DNA of 64,000 nt from Anaerolineae bacterium (GCA_023382655.1 JAHDWK010000005.1:259801-323800), one strand, 5' to 3'. Shown: positions 51,743-61,453, counted from the first letter of the stretch. Translations and numbers: made by a program. The notes: generated by a model from the sequence alone, not told the origin.

Positions 51743-53746
51743 TCACTTCTTCCCCAACCTTTCCGCAAACTCCCGAAAGAACTCAATCGCCGCTGGGTTG
51801 CGCATGGCGTCGGGGTTAACGGCCGTGTCCATCTCCATGCCCAGTAAAATTTTACGGATAGGCACTTCCATTTTCTTGCCGCTGAGAGTGTAGGGGATGT
51901 CGGTGATCTGGATGATGTCATCGGGCACATGGCGTGGCGAGACATCCTGGCGCAGCTTGTGGCGGATGCGCTGCTTGAGATCGTCGTCCAGCACATATCC
52001 TTCACGCAAAACCACAAAGAGCGGCATGTACGACTCCCGCCCCAACAGTTCCAGGTCAATAATCAGGCAGTCTTGAATCTCCGGCAGGCTCTCCACCGCC
52101 TGGTAAATCTCGCTGGTGCCCATGCGGATGCCCTGGCGGTTGATGGTGGAATCGGAACGGCCGTAAATCACACAGCCCCCGCGCTCATTAAACTTAATCC
52201 AATCCCCATGCCGCCACACCCCCGGATACACATCAAAATAGCTGGCCTGGTAACGCGCCATCTCCGGGTCATTCCAAAAATAAAGCGGCATGGAGGGCAT
52301 GGGCGCGCTGATCACCAGTTCACCTACCGCATTCACCACCGGCTCACCCGCCTCATTAAATGCCTGCACCTTCGCCCCCAACGACGCCCCCTGAATTTCC
52401 CCGGCATAAATGGGCAGGATGCGTGCCCCACCCACAAACGCTGTACACAAATCGGTGCCGCCGCTCAATGATTCCAACGCCAGATGGTCATTCACGTTCT
52501 CATAAATCCACTGGAAGCCGGCAACCGTCAGCGGCGAACCGGTGGAACCGACGCCGCGAATCCGGCTCAGGTCAAACTGCCGGTTAGGGTGAATCTCGGC
52601 CTTGATGCAGGCGCTGATAAAGGCAGCGGACATGCCAAAGTAAGTGATGCCGCTTTCTTCGGCCAACTGCCAGAGGGCGTTCATGTCCGGGTAGCCGGGG
52701 CTGCCGTTATACAGCACCACGGCACTGCCGGTGAGCAGGCTGCCCACCAGATAGTTCCACATCATCCAGCCGGTGCTGGTGAACCAGAAAAAGCGGTCGC
52801 CCGGTTTCAGGTCGTTGTGTAGGGTGGTGGCCTTGAGATGTTCCAACAGGATGCCACCGTGCCCCTGCACAATGGGTTTGGGCAGGCCGGTGGTGCCGGA
52901 GGAGTAGAGAATCCACAGCGGGTGGTCAAAGGGGAGTTGGGCGAAGGGCAGGTGGGCACGGCCGTTGCCCAATGGTCCTTTGCCCACTGGCCCATTGCCC
53001 ACTGCCTCCTCCCATAACATCGTATCCACCAAAGCAGTCTGCTTTCCCAAATGTGGTACCAAAATGGTGTGTTCCAACGTAGGCAAAGCCGCCTGCAATT
53101 CGGCCACAATGTCGCGGCGATCAAAGGTTTTGCCGCCGTAATCGTAGCCATCCACCGCCAACAGCAGCTTTGGCTCAATCTGGCTAAAGCGGTCTAACAC
53201 GCTGCGGCTGCCAAAGTCTGGTGAACAACTAGACCAGACTGCGCCCAGACTGGCCGCGGCCAGAAAAGCGATGATGGTTTGGGGCATATTGGGCATATAA
53301 GCCACCACCCGGTCGCCGGGCCGGATGCCTAACTGCTGCATGGTATGGGCGAGGGCGGCCGTTTGGTCATAAATCTGTTGGCGCGTCAGGGAGATGAGAG
53401 GGCGATTTTCGGCTTTGTAATAAATGACGGGTTGGTCGGCGGCCATTTTGTGAAAAACGTTTTCAGCGTAGTTGAGGCGAGCGCCGGGAAACCATTGGGC
53501 GCCGGGCATAGTGTGGGAGGGAAGGGGCATCACGGCCGTAGCCGATGCCTGCACTTCAAAATAGTCCCACAAACTCTGCCAGAAAGCCCCCACCTCCGTC
53601 ACCGACCACTGCCACAGCGCCCGGTAATCGGCCAATGCCAACCCCCTCTCCCGTTGCAGCCAGTGCATATAGTGGGTCAGATTGGCCGCCTCTTTCACGG
53701 CCGTTGTGGGTGTCCACAACAAATCGCCTTCAGAAATGGATTTCAT
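51743..53746 (-). CDS. aacS: Acetoacetyl-CoA synthetase (acetoacetate-CoA ligase)
   Basis: 667 aa, normal length. The N-terminal ACAS_N region (YMHWLQRERGLALADYRALWQWSV) and PGAQWFPGARLNYAENVF are typical. AMP-forming motifs are ILYSSGTTGLPKPIVQGHGG (P loop), GGTDLC, HGDWIKFNERGG and YGRSDSTINRQGIRMGTSEIY, with the C-terminal Lys in TLSGKKMEVP. Activates acetoacetate with ATP and CoA, as in ketone-body or polyhydroxybutyrate turnover. Residues about 247-263 (VGNGPVGKGPLGNG) are encoded by a repeat of the GGGCAATGGG type inserted in frame. Confidence 0.95.
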   Translation of the reverse strand: MKSISEGDLLWTPTTAVKEAANLTHYMHWLQRERGLALADYRALWQWSVTEVGAFWQSLWDYFEVQASATAVMPLPSHTMPGAQWFPGARLNYAENVFHKMAADQPVIYYKAENRPLISLTRQQIYDQTAALAHTMQQLGIRPGDRVVAYMPNMPQTIIAFLAAASLGAVWSSCSPDFGSRSVLDRFSQIEPKLLLAVDGYDYGGKTFDRRDIVAELQAALPTLEHTILVPHLGKQTALVDTMLWEEAVGNGPVGKGPLGNGRAHLPFAQLPFDHPLWILYSSGTTGLPKPIVQGHGGILLEHLKATTLHNDLKPGDRFFWFTSTGWMMWNYLVGSLLTGSAVVLYNGSPGYPDMNALWQLAEESGITYFGMSAAFISACIKAEIHPNRQFDLSRIRGVGSTGSPLTVAGFQWIYENVNDHLALESLSGGTDLCTAFVGGARILPIYAGEIQGASLGAKVQAFNEAGEPVVNAVGELVISAPMPSMPLYFWNDPEMARYQASYFDVYPGVWRHGDWIKFNERGGCVIYGRSDSTINRQGIRMGTSEIYQAVESLPEIQDCLIIDLELLGRESYMPLFVVLREGYVLDDDLKQRIRHKLRQDVSPRHVPDDIIQITDIPYTLSGKKMEVPIRKILLGMEMDTAVNPDAMRNPAAIEFFREFAERLGKK
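52955..53008. repeat. In-frame GGGCAATGGGCC repeat inside aacS
   Basis: Four tandem words of TTGCCCAATGG/TTGCCCACTGG type, coding Gly-Asn-Gly-Pro on the minus strand, comparable with the lipoprotein tail at 40850-40965. Sits in a surface loop before the ATP-binding P loop. Confidence 0.75.
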
Positions 53747-53761
53747 GGCAGGTATAGGTGA

Positions 53762-53801
53762 TCTGAAGTCCGATATCCGATGTCGGACTTCGGACTTCGC
53801 T
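53762..53801. repeat. F3-like hairpin (GAAGTCCGATATCCGATGTCGGACTTCGG, given in parts)
   Basis: GAAGTCCGATATC faces GATGTCGGACTTCGG as an inverted pair between aacS and the AAA ATPase gene. Confidence 0.7.
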
Positions 53802-55174
53802 TAATTTGCCATCGCCATTAACGGGGCCGTACTCGGTCTGACATCACCCAGCGTAGCCGCCATGTTGGTATCCACGAAGTAACATTCACACGCTTCATCA
53901 ACCAATTCTGGCGTGATTTGCACCGGCATGCCTTCATAATCACAAATGGCAATGATGACTTTCACAATATCACGGGGATGCACTGCCTGCATCACCCGCC
54001 CCTTGCTGCGGTAATGCTTTTGCAACAGATGGACAAAACTTTTCTTGTCGAAGGGCACGTTGTAGTATTTACAAACGGACATGAAAATCTGGTAGAACAG
54101 CTTTTCATCCGGGCCGCCCACCTCCACTTTCATCTGAATACGGCGCAGAAACGCCCCGTCCACCAGTTGGTCTGGGTCCAGGTTCGTGGAGAACACAATC
54201 AATTGTTTGAATGGCACTTCCAATGATTGCCCTGATTGCAACCGCAGAAAATCAACCTCGCTTTCCAGGGGCACAATCCAGCGGTTCAATAGCTCCTGCG
54301 GACTGATTTGCTGGCGGCCGAAGTCGTCAATCAGGAACATGCCGCCGTTGGCCTTTAGCTGCAAGGGGGCTTCATACACTTTAGAAACTGGCTCAAAGCG
54401 CAAGTCCAGGGCGTCCATCGTCAATTCACCGCCCACCATGACCGCCGGGCGTTGAAAGAGCCGCCAACGGCCGTCAATCCGCACCTTCTCTGGGTCACTG
54501 TTAAACAGGTTGGTGGTTTGAAAGGGGATGTCTCCCTCTTTGATGGGAATATGCACGTGGGGGTCATAGACGCGGATGATTTGCCCCCCAACGGTTATGG
54601 CGTCGGGTAAGTAGATGGCCGAGGCCTGCCCCAACAGTTTGGCGATGGCTTCGGCGACGGTGGTTTTACCGTTGCCGGGAGGGCCATACAAAAAGAGTGA
54701 ACTGCCCGCATTGACCGCCGGGCCAATCCGCCGGTGAAAATTATCGGGCAAAATGAGATGGCTGAGCGCGTTTTTAACCTGGTCCGGTTTTACCCGTTTG
54801 ACACCCTGGGTTTGAATGAGGATGGCCTCATTGTAGGTTTCCACGGAAACGGGAATGCGGCCGATATATTGGCTGCGTTCAAAGGCGTCGCGGGCGCGTT
54901 TGGTGCCTTTATCCGTCAGCCCATAGGTGAAGCTGAGGCTGCCCAGCGAACCGGCTTTGGTCACTTCCACCTGGTGTTCTTGTTTCATGCGGCTGAGCAG
55001 GTCATCAATGATGCGGGCATGGACACCCATTATCTGGCTGAAACGGGCAATGTTGACATCTCCCTCGTTGAATAACATGCGGAAAATCATGTCTTCCAGG
55101 AGGGCTTGCGGCACGCCCATATCCTCCAATTTCATGGGGGGTGCTAACAGTTTCATCAATCGGCCTGTACTCAT
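53801..55174 (-). CDS. AAA+ ATPase with N-terminal winged-helix-like region
   Basis: 457 aa. Residues 20-125 are helical with a winged-helix look (GDVNIARFSQIMGVHARIIDDLLSRM). The ATPase core has Walker A FLYGPPGNGKTT, Walker B GMFLIDDFGR, sensor-1 LIVFSTNLDP and Arg-finger region AFLRRIQMKV. The C-terminus (about 365-440) is the helical lid. It probably uses ATP to remodel a protein or DNA complex. Such ATPases occur alone in Chloroflexota and the partner is unknown. Follows a separate transcription unit from aacS. Confidence 0.85.
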   Translation of the reverse strand: MSTGRLMKLLAPPMKLEDMGVPQALLEDMIFRMLFNEGDVNIARFSQIMGVHARIIDDLLSRMKQEHQVEVTKAGSLGSLSFTYGLTDKGTKRARDAFERSQYIGRIPVSVETYNEAILIQTQGVKRVKPDQVKNALSHLILPDNFHRRIGPAVNAGSSLFLYGPPGNGKTTVAEAIAKLLGQASAIYLPDAITVGGQIIRVYDPHVHIPIKEGDIPFQTTNLFNSDPEKVRIDGRWRLFQRPAVMVGGELTMDALDLRFEPVSKVYEAPLQLKANGGMFLIDDFGRQQISPQELLNRWIVPLESEVDFLRLQSGQSLEVPFKQLIVFSTNLDPDQLVDGAFLRRIQMKVEVGGPDEKLFYQIFMSVCKYYNVPFDKKSFVHLLQKHYRSKGRVMQAVHPRDIVKVIIAICDYEGMPVQITPELVDEACECYFVDTNMAATLGDVRPSTAPLMAMAN

Positions 55175-55208
55175 GGGTTATGGCTTCCTTACTTGATTGT
55201 TGTGGTAG

Positions 55209-55269
55209 AGAATGAGATTGGGAGATTAGGAGATAGCGAGATTGATAATTTCCCAATCTCCTCATCTCA
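55209..55269. repeat. F2 inverted doublet
   Basis: GAGATTGGGAGATTAGGAGAT is answered by CCCAATCTCCTCATCTC across a short centre. An ORF-less relative of the 33652-34278 element. Confidence 0.88.
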
Positions 55270-55503
55270 ATTGGTTGTATTTTGACGCGCTTACTACCTG
55301 CACCTTGCCAAGTATAGTCATTGCTTAACGGCGAGCGTATAGGAATAAGGGGTGAAAAACTACAGGGTGTTGTGTTAGAATCGGTGGTAGTTGCCGGTTA
55401 TTTTAACAGATTTGGTCTGGTTGCGGAAATAGAAATCTTGCGGGGAGCAGGTAGAAGGGGGGTGAGGTTACGGCCGTCCTACCTATTGCTCCCTGTTTCT
55501 TCC

Positions 55504-55512
55504 TGTTATAAT
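55504..55512 (+). promoter_or_regulatory. Extended -10 promoter for the RHH-HNH pair
   Basis: TGTTATAAT, a perfect extended -10 without a recognisable -35, about 30 bases before the ATG. Confidence 0.5.
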
Positions 55513-55542
55513 GGCTGCGTTCAGTTGGAAAAGGAATGTATA

Positions 55543-55968
55543 ATGCAAACGGTGACCGTAAAATTACCTTCAAACATATACCGCCAGGTTCAAAAACGAG
55601 CGCAAACCAATCAACGTACCGTTGAAGACGAGGTCGTTGATGCGTTGGAAATGGCTTTGGAAAGCCAGGATAGTTGGGCCGGTATTCCGGCTGAAATTGC
55701 CGATGAGGTGGAGCAGTTGCAGTTTCTGGATGACGCTCATTTGTGGCGGGTGGCCCGCACCATTGTACCAACTGAAAAAGCGGAACGGATGCAAGAACTG
55801 GCGTGGAAGCAGCAAGCCGAAGGATTAAACGCGGCGGAACAGGCAGAAACGGCCGTCTTGCGTCAGTTGGCAAATCGAGTGATGCTGTTGCGGGCGGAAG
55901 CGGCCGTTCTCCTTCAGCAACGCGGCCATGATATTTCCCCCTTAAACCAGTCTGCTATTGCTCCATGA
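55543..55968 (+). CDS. Ribbon-helix-helix-type small protein paired with an HNH nuclease
   Basis: 141 aa. MQTVTVKLPSNIYRQVQKRAQTNQRTVEDEVVDALEMALE is a ribbon-helix-helix-like N-terminus, followed by a long alpha-helical region. Its stop overlaps the HNH gene start by ATGA. The pairing suggests it is an antitoxin-like or regulatory partner of the nuclease (inference). The 74-codon upstream extension is rejected because a Shine-Dalgarno (AAAAGGA) and an extended -10 fit the ATG at 55543. Confidence 0.78.
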   Translation: MQTVTVKLPSNIYRQVQKRAQTNQRTVEDEVVDALEMALESQDSWAGIPAEIADEVEQLQFLDDAHLWRVARTIVPTEKAERMQELAWKQQAEGLNAAEQAETAVLRQLANRVMLLRAEAAVLLQQRGHDISPLNQSAIAP

Positions 55969-56390
55969 GTCTTGCCTCCCCTTCTCCTGTACTGCGCCAG
56001 GTTATCAGCCAGCGTGATTATTACAGGTGCGTCTATTGCCAGTCACAGGCCGAGATTGCCGGTATGCAATTTACCATTGACCACATCATTCCCGAATCAT
56101 TAGGAGGCACAAACGAAGAAACCAATCTTTGTCTGGCCTGTTGGGATTGCAATTTGATCAAACAAAACCGAATTGCGGCCATAGACCCCCAAACGGGAGA
56201 GAATGTCCCCTTGTTTCATCCGCTGCAAGATGAGTGGGGGGCGCATTTTAGCTGGCAGCAGGGTGGTAGCTATCTGGTGGGGCTGACGCCTGTGGGCCGG
56301 GCGACGGTGGCTGCGTTGCGGTTGAACCGCCCCTGGCTGGTTCGTGCCCGCGAACGGTGGGTAGAGGCTGGCTGGCATCCACCCGCTTGA
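55965..56390 (+). CDS. HNH endonuclease
   Basis: 141 aa. Zn-binding CVYC and CLACWDC pairs bracket the HNH core FTIDHIIPESLGGTNEETNLCLAC (His-Asn-His elements). C-terminal about 50 residues are a short unrecognised tail. Small HNH proteins nick or cut DNA; this one may be a free-standing nuclease in a toxin-like pair with the RHH protein. Confidence 0.9.
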   Translation: MSLASPSPVLRQVISQRDYYRCVYCQSQAEIAGMQFTIDHIIPESLGGTNEETNLCLACWDCNLIKQNRIAAIDPQTGENVPLFHPLQDEWGAHFSWQQGGSYLVGLTPVGRATVAALRLNRPWLVRARERWVEAGWHPPA

Positions 56391-56582
56391 TAGAATGGGC
56401 ACAACACGTGGGGGGGTAATACGCGCGGTTCTGGTGATGGGGGTGAGCAGGTGAGGGGGTGTGGGCTGCCCCATTTGTTCACCCGCTCTCATCCGTTACC
56501 CAGATGGGGCACGATGGGCACAGTACCCCGGCGGGTTGTGAGACGGTTACGGCCGTCGGGGAAGGGGGCGTTACAGAAGCAT

Positions 56583-57332
56583 CTATTTGAATTCTGAGAT
56601 TATGCTTATTGCACGGATAACGTCTTCCTCTTGGGCTTGGAGATTTTCTTTACGGATACGACCCATAATTCTAGGAACAAAAATCGCCTTAATGGTTAGA
56701 TTTATTGTCTCGATGCAAAAGTCGTGAACAGCTTTGATCCAATCGATTGCTTCACCTGCATCCATGTTTTCAAGTTGATTGGTTTTACCCGTTCTGATGA
56801 TGTCTCCTTCATGGACGATTTTGTGACGCCTATTCGTCATTTTGTCCAATTTTGAATAGTATTGCCTGAGCGTTTCTTGCGGAACGGAAATCTTTTGCAA
56901 GGCTTTTGCAATATCATTAGTATTATTGAAACTCAGAGAATTGAGATATTCATCAATAGATTCCTCGATTACTTCATCCACAGCCTTGCCTTTATGTTTC
57001 AGCAAATCGGCCATCGTGAACTTTTCTTTTCTGCCAGGAAGAGGAATATCGGAAACTTCACTACTAAATGCAAACCCTACCCGCATAATTTCTCTCAAAG
57101 TTGTTTCTAAGGTAGTGTGAGTAAATACAATCCCTGAACGTGTTGTGTCTTGAAGATAAGCAAAAAGTTCATAAGGATCAGGGATAAGTTCCGTCATACG
57201 CGCTGGCGTCTTCGTGATCTTTAAGGCGCGGTTTATATTCATATTGAAAACGGCCGCCATGTACCGTAGATCTTCCACTTCCTCATCAATAAGCCTTTGA
57301 ACTTCTCTGTCATTATTTTCATTTGGGAACAT
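56583..57332 (-). CDS. HEPN-like protein with RxxxxxH motif
   Basis: 249 aa, all-helical. The C-terminal helix pair holds NRRHKIVHEGDIIR, the R-x(4-6)-H signature of HEPN ribonuclease domains of the RiboL-PSP-HEPN kind. The N-terminal part (about 1-60) is helical, the middle is mixed. Base composition is clearly lower in GC than the adjacent gyrA and it has no ACGGCCGT, suggesting recent gain. It follows gyrA on the same strand by 66 bases. Such proteins are frequent in toxin or phage-defence loci; a minimal nucleotidyltransferase partner is not present. Confidence 0.72.
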   Translation of the reverse strand: MFPNENNDREVQRLIDEEVEDLRYMAAVFNMNINRALKITKTPARMTELIPDPYELFAYLQDTTRSGIVFTHTTLETTLREIMRVGFAFSSEVSDIPLPGRKEKFTMADLLKHKGKAVDEVIEESIDEYLNSLSFNNTNDIAKALQKISVPQETLRQYYSKLDKMTNRRHKIVHEGDIIRTGKTNQLENMDAGEAIDWIKAVHDFCIETINLTIKAIFVPRIMGRIRKENLQAQEEDVIRAISIISEFK

Positions 57333-57398
57333 TTGTTGCCTCTTTTTTCGGCATCCCTCTGGGATGATCTTGGAGACCTCTCGTCCCGTGCCAACTGC

Positions 57399-59945
57399 TC
57401 ATTCGGCAGGCAACACGACCGTACCATCCCCCTCTATCCCCTCGGCCTCATCCACAAATGCTTCCATCACGGCCGTTACCCCATCCCCATTCACCCGCGA
57501 CAGCCGCCCTTCACGCACCACCGCTACGGAAGCGACATGGTCGCCTTCACGTAAATCCATCACCCGCACCCCCTGCGTGTGGCGGCCTTGCTGTGACACG
57601 AGGTCAACCGACGTGCGCAAGATGATACCCTGCGCCGAAATGCAGGTCACTTCATCACCAGAAGACACAATGCGGGCGCTGACGATCTTGCCGGTGCGCT
57701 CCGGCGTCAGCACCATGGCCCGCACCCCCTGGCCGTACCGTCCCTGCTGCCGATATTCGTCAACGGCCGTCCGCTTCCCGTACCCCTTCTCCGTAATTAC
57801 CAACACATCGGCGTCCGGCGTCACCACATCCGCCCCGGCAATGTTGTCCCAGGCATCCAGCCTCATGGCATATACACCAATCGCCCCCCGGCCCATGGGC
57901 CGTACATCTTCCTCGCTAAAACGGATGCCCCGCCCCTGTTCACTCACCAGGATCAAATCTTGCCCCCCTTCCGTCAGCTTCACCCAGCCCAGCTTATCAT
58001 CCTCTTCCAGGTTAATGGCAATCAGCCCACTGGGGCGCACATAGGCAAACATACTGATGCCCACCCGTTTGATTTTGCCTTTGCGGGTGATCATCGTCAG
58101 GTATTCGGCGTCTTCAAAACTGTGTACGGGCAGCACGGCCGTGATCTTCTCCTCCGGCATCAACGGCAAAATGTTCATCACCGACATCCCCTTCGCCGTG
58201 CGATCCAGCTCAGGAATGTCATACGTCTTAATCGAGTACACCTTGCCCCAGTCAGAGAAAAAGAGCAGCGTATTGTGTGTGCCCGCCGCCACCAGATGTT
58301 CCAACTGATCTTCCTCGCGGGTACTCATGCCAATGAGACCCTTGCCGCCACGCAGTTGGATGCGGTAAGAGGCTACCGGCGTCCGTTTCACATATCCCCG
58401 CCGCGTAATGGAGACAAACACATCCTCATCGGGGATAATGTCTTCCATGTTGATGTCGGCTGCCAGGCCAATGGCGATCTCCGTGCGCCGTGCATCGCCA
58501 TACTTCTCTTTGAGGTCAACCACATCCTCTTTGATCAGCCCCAGAATCTTCTTGCGGTCTTGCAATAGACCCTGTAAATATTCAATTTGGGTCGTTATCT
58601 CTTTGTGCTCGTCTTCGATCTTCTGCCGTTCCAGCGCCGCCAGCCGCCGCAGTTGCATATCCAAAATGGCGATAGATTGTGGTTCCGACAAACCGAATCG
58701 GGCCATCAACTGCATTTTGGCCGCCTCCGCATCATCCGCCCGGCGAATCGTCTCAATCACCTCATCCAGATGTTCCAGGGCGATGAGCAGCCCGGCCAAA
58801 ATGTGCTGCCGTTTCTGCGCCTTATCCAGTTCAAACCGGGTGCGCCGCGTAATTACCTCCACCCGGTGTTCAATGTGAATTTGCAGGGCGCGTTTGAGCG
58901 AGAGCAGCCGCGGCTGCTGATCCACCACCGCCAGCATTTGCACCCCAAACGACGTTTGCAGCGAGGTGTGTTTGAAAAGCTGGTTCAGCACCTTCATCGG
59001 TTGGGCATGGCGCTTTAGCTCCACAATAATGGATGTGCCCCGCTGGTCGGATTCATCGCGGATGTCGGAGATGTCATCAATCTCTCCTTTGTTTACCAGT
59101 TCCGCCATGCGTTCAATGAGCATGGCCTTGTTCACCTGGAAAGGCAGTTCGGTGATGTTGATGCGCTGGCGTTCCGGGTTCCGCGGCAGCTCTTCAATCA
59201 AGGCTTTAGCGCGGATGACCACTTTGCCCCGTCCGGTGGCAAAGGCGTTGCGAATGCCTTCTGTGCCCACGATGATGCCTCCACCGGGGAAATCCGGCCC
59301 CTTCACAAACTGCATTAAATCTTCCAGTGAGACATCATCAATTTCGTCGTAGTGGTCAATCAGGTGGCTGATGGCCTCACACAGTTCGGTGAGGTTGTGG
59401 GGGGGGATGTTGGTCGCCATGCCTACGGCAATACCGGCCGAGCCGTTGAGCAGCAAATTGGGCAGACGGGCGGGCAGCAGAGTGGGTTCGGTCAGGCTGT
59501 CGTCAAAATTGGGGCCAAAATCTACCGTTTCTTTGTCAATGTCTTCCAGCAGTTCATGGGCAATGCGCGAGAGGCGGGCTTCGGTGTAACGCATGGCGGC
59601 GGCGCTGTCGCCATCAATACTGCCAAAGTTGCCCTGACCGTCCACCAGCATGTAGCGCAGCGAGAAGGTTTGGGCCATGCGCACCATGGCGTCATACACG
59701 GCCGCATCACTGTGCGGGTGATATTTACCCAAAACCTCACCGACGATACGGGCGCTTTTGCGGTGGGGGGTGTTGGCGCGAATGCCCATATCCCACATGG
59801 CGTAGAGGATGCGCCGATGCACGGGTTTCAGGCCGTCGCGGGCATCGGGCAGGGCGCGGGCAATGATGACGCTCATGGCGTAATCCAGGTAGGAATTACG
59901 CATTTCGTCGTTAATGTCAATCTGATTTACGGTACCTATTTCCAA
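57399..59945 (-). CDS. gyrA: DNA gyrase subunit A
   Basis: 848 aa. Type IIA topoisomerase A subunit: catalytic Tyr in [10 protein letters not shown], the quinolone-region pattern [20 protein letters not shown], the coiled coil at about 365-490, and a C-terminal beta-pinwheel of repeated G-KR-x-x segments. The GyrA box (QRRGGKG-like) appears as [10 protein letters not shown] at about 530. Cuts and rejoins DNA to introduce negative supercoils with GyrB. No gyrB is adjacent. A second GyrA-type gene begins at 63473. The HEPN-like gene lies just downstream. Confidence 0.95.
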   Translation of the reverse strand: MEIGTVNQIDINDEMRNSYLDYAMSVIIARALPDARDGLKPVHRRILYAMWDMGIRANTPHRKSARIVGEVLGKYHPHSDAAVYDAMVRMAQTFSLRYMLVDGQGNFGSIDGDSAAAMRYTEARLSRIAHELLEDIDKETVDFGPNFDDSLTEPTLLPARLPNLLLNGSAGIAVGMATNIPPHNLTELCEAISHLIDHYDEIDDVSLEDLMQFVKGPDFPGGGIIVGTEGIRNAFATGRGKVVIRAKALIEELPRNPERQRINITELPFQVNKAMLIERMAELVNKGEIDDISDIRDESDQRGTSIIVELKRHAQPMKVLNQLFKHTSLQTSFGVQMLAVVDQQPRLLSLKRALQIHIEHRVEVITRRTRFELDKAQKRQHILAGLLIALEHLDEVIETIRRADDAEAAKMQLMARFGLSEPQSIAILDMQLRRLAALERQKIEDEHKEITTQIEYLQGLLQDRKKILGLIKEDVVDLKEKYGDARRTEIAIGLAADINMEDIIPDEDVFVSITRRGYVKRTPVASYRIQLRGGKGLIGMSTREEDQLEHLVAAGTHNTLLFFSDWGKVYSIKTYDIPELDRTAKGMSVMNILPLMPEEKITAVLPVHSFEDAEYLTMITRKGKIKRVGISMFAYVRPSGLIAINLEEDDKLGWVKLTEGGQDLILVSEQGRGIRFSEEDVRPMGRGAIGVYAMRLDAWDNIAGADVVTPDADVLVITEKGYGKRTAVDEYRQQGRYGQGVRAMVLTPERTGKIVSARIVSSGDEVTCISAQGIILRTSVDLVSQQGRHTQGVRVMDLREGDHVASVAVVREGRLSRVNGDGVTAVMEAFVDEAEGIEGDGTVVLPAE

Positions 59946-60098
59946 GTTTCAGTCTCCGAGTATGAGACCTGACAGGTTGGCACCCAACGGTTGCCAAAAA
60001 TCTGTCAGGTCTGGTGGCTGCTTATCTGGTATTGCCGGTTTTTAGACCTGACAAATTATACCCTATCTGCGGCGAAAGAACGAACCCGCTCCCGGTTC

Positions 60099-60145
60099 GT
60101 AGTCGGCGATTTATCGCCGTAAGAAGGCGATAAATCGCCGACTAC
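60099..60145. repeat. Perfect 20-bp F8 hairpin
   Basis: GTAGTCGGCGATTTATCGCC and its exact inverse flank a 7-base loop (GTAAGAA). A single arm of the family ends the SbcD-like gene near 16080. Confidence 0.92.
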
Positions 60146-60155
60146 AAACAAGATA

Positions 60156-60183
60156 TTGACAATGGTGCAAACGTGCTTATGAT
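60156..60183 (+). promoter_or_regulatory. Strong promoter for the SET gene
   Basis: TTGACA, 16-bp spacer, TATGAT. A leader of about 55 nt precedes the coding region. Confidence 0.7.
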
Positions 60184-60235
60184 GCGCGGATAGAAACTTC
60201 CATCAGGTTGGCAACCTACATTGCCGGAGGACAAA

Positions 60236-60265
60236 ATGAAATTGTATGATGCATCCAAATTGTGA
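60236..60265 (+). CDS. Possible 9-codon leader ORF overlapping the SET start
   Basis: ATG 60236 follows GGAGG at good distance and encodes MKLYDASKL then TGA, overlapping the SET start out of frame. The best ribosome site thus serves this leader, not the SET ATG, which suggests coupled or reinitiated translation. Confidence 0.35.
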   Translation: MKLYDASKL

Positions 60266-60857
60266 GGTCAGAACTGTGAACGATCAGGTAGGTGTGGGTG
60301 TTTTTGCCACCGCCTTTATCCCCGCCGGTACCGTTGTGTACGTCCAGGACCCGCTGGATATTGTCATTCTCCCGGACAGCCCTCTTTTGCAAAACCCCGT
60401 CTTACGCCCCACCATAGATAAATATGCCATCTTGGAGCCAGGCGAGCGCCGGGTGATTGGTTGGGATGCGGCGAAGTATGTGAATCACTGCTGCCAGGCC
60501 AATATCATCAGCACAGGGTATGGCTTTGAGATTGCCCTGCGCGACATTCAGCCCGGCGAAGAGGTTCGGGATGAGTATGGGGTTTTTAATCTGGGCTGGA
60601 CGATGGAATGGAACTGCCCCCACGTGGATAGCTGCCGGGGCTTATTACGCCCGGATGATTTTGACCATTACTGCGCCCAATGGGATGCCCAAATTCAGGC
60701 GGCGCTGCGCCAGGTGATGGATGTGCCCCAACCGTTGTGGTCGCTTTTGGATGTAGAGACCAGGGAGGCGGTGCGGCGTTATGCCGATACGGGTGAGGGC
60801 TATGTATCGGTGGCGGTGCTGAAGATGGGGGCGAGCACGGCCGTTGCCCCTCATTGA
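60246..60857 (+). CDS. SET-domain protein (putative lysine methyltransferase)
   Basis: 203 aa. The SET fold is visible: GVGVFATAFIPAGTVVYVQDPLD (N-terminal strand), KYVNHCCQANIIS (the NHxCxxN element) and IQPGEEVRDEYGVFN (GEE-DY). Post-SET-like Cys/His residues (NCPHVDSC) may bind Zn. Lysine methyltransferases of this compact bacterial type act on unknown proteins. Either ATG of the MMHPN start is possible. Preceded by a strong promoter and an overlapping leader. Confidence 0.88.
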   Translation: MMHPNCEVRTVNDQVGVGVFATAFIPAGTVVYVQDPLDIVILPDSPLLQNPVLRPTIDKYAILEPGERRVIGWDAAKYVNHCCQANIISTGYGFEIALRDIQPGEEVRDEYGVFNLGWTMEWNCPHVDSCRGLLRPDDFDHYCAQWDAQIQAALRQVMDVPQPLWSLLDVETREAVRRYADTGEGYVSVAVLKMGASTAVAPH

Positions 60858-60901
60858 TGGTGGTGAATACATAGTTAACCTGCCCCTTTCTTATTGACAA
60901 T

Positions 60902-61420
60902 ATGAAAACAAAGTACTTGATCGAAGAATGGAACGAAACACATCCACGCTGGCATGAGTTTGGGGCATGTCTTGAATTGGTGGCTCCCGAACAAGCGCCT
61001 TTTGTGTTCGAGGAGTACTATCGCGCATATCAATCGTATTTGTTAGTTGCGCTTCAGTCGAATGAGGTTGTCGGCTTCATTAGATTTGCGGTTCAGCCCA
61101 TCGGCCCGGAAGCAAAGTGTCCGGCATTATATCTGAACGGGGTTCAACTCACCGAGGCCAAAATCCATGCTTTTGCCGTTCGCGAGGATGCCAGAGGTCA
61201 AGGCATCGGCACGGAGTTACAGAAACAAACCATACAACGTGCTAAAGCACTTGGGTGTTATCAGGTGGCATCGTATAGTAGTTACGGGCGCGATGCGAAC
61301 CATCACATCAAACTTTCTCTGGGGTTTGCAGTACAGCCAGAAGTTCATGGAGATAATCAACAAGGCGTTTACTTCATTATGCCGCTCAAAATCAATACAC
61401 CATTGGGCATCATAGGATGA
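60902..61420 (+). CDS. GNAT N-acetyltransferase
   Basis: 172 aa. The acetyl-CoA loop is IHAFAVREDARGQGIGTELQKQTIQRAKALG, followed by YQVASYSSYGRDANHHIKLSLGF, as in active single-domain GNATs. The substrate is unknown. It has no ACGGCCGT and a slightly lower GC than the SET gene; possibly part of an acquired cluster up to the second gyrA. Confidence 0.88.
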   Translation: MKTKYLIEEWNETHPRWHEFGACLELVAPEQAPFVFEEYYRAYQSYLLVALQSNEVVGFIRFAVQPIGPEAKCPALYLNGVQLTEAKIHAFAVREDARGQGIGTELQKQTIQRAKALGCYQVASYSSYGRDANHHIKLSLGFAVQPEVHGDNQQGVYFIMPLKINTPLGIIG

Positions 61421-61453
61421 ATGTCTACGCAGATCCATATAGGAGGGTAAACC

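Larger units (their letters stand above)
55175..55542. other. Divergent spacer between AAA ATPase and RHH genes
   Basis: No gene is supported. It contains an F2 doublet (55209-55269) and an extended -10 promoter for the rightward gene. An open frame extends leftward from the RHH gene but starts in non-coding-looking sequence. Confidence 0.75.
59946..60245. other. Divergent spacer between gyrA and the SET gene
   Basis: Contains an imperfect F4 inverted repeat (59966-60012), a possible leftward TATAAT at 60055-60060 with weak -35, the perfect F8 hairpin and the SET promoter. No protein gene except a possible 9-codon leader. Confidence 0.8.
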
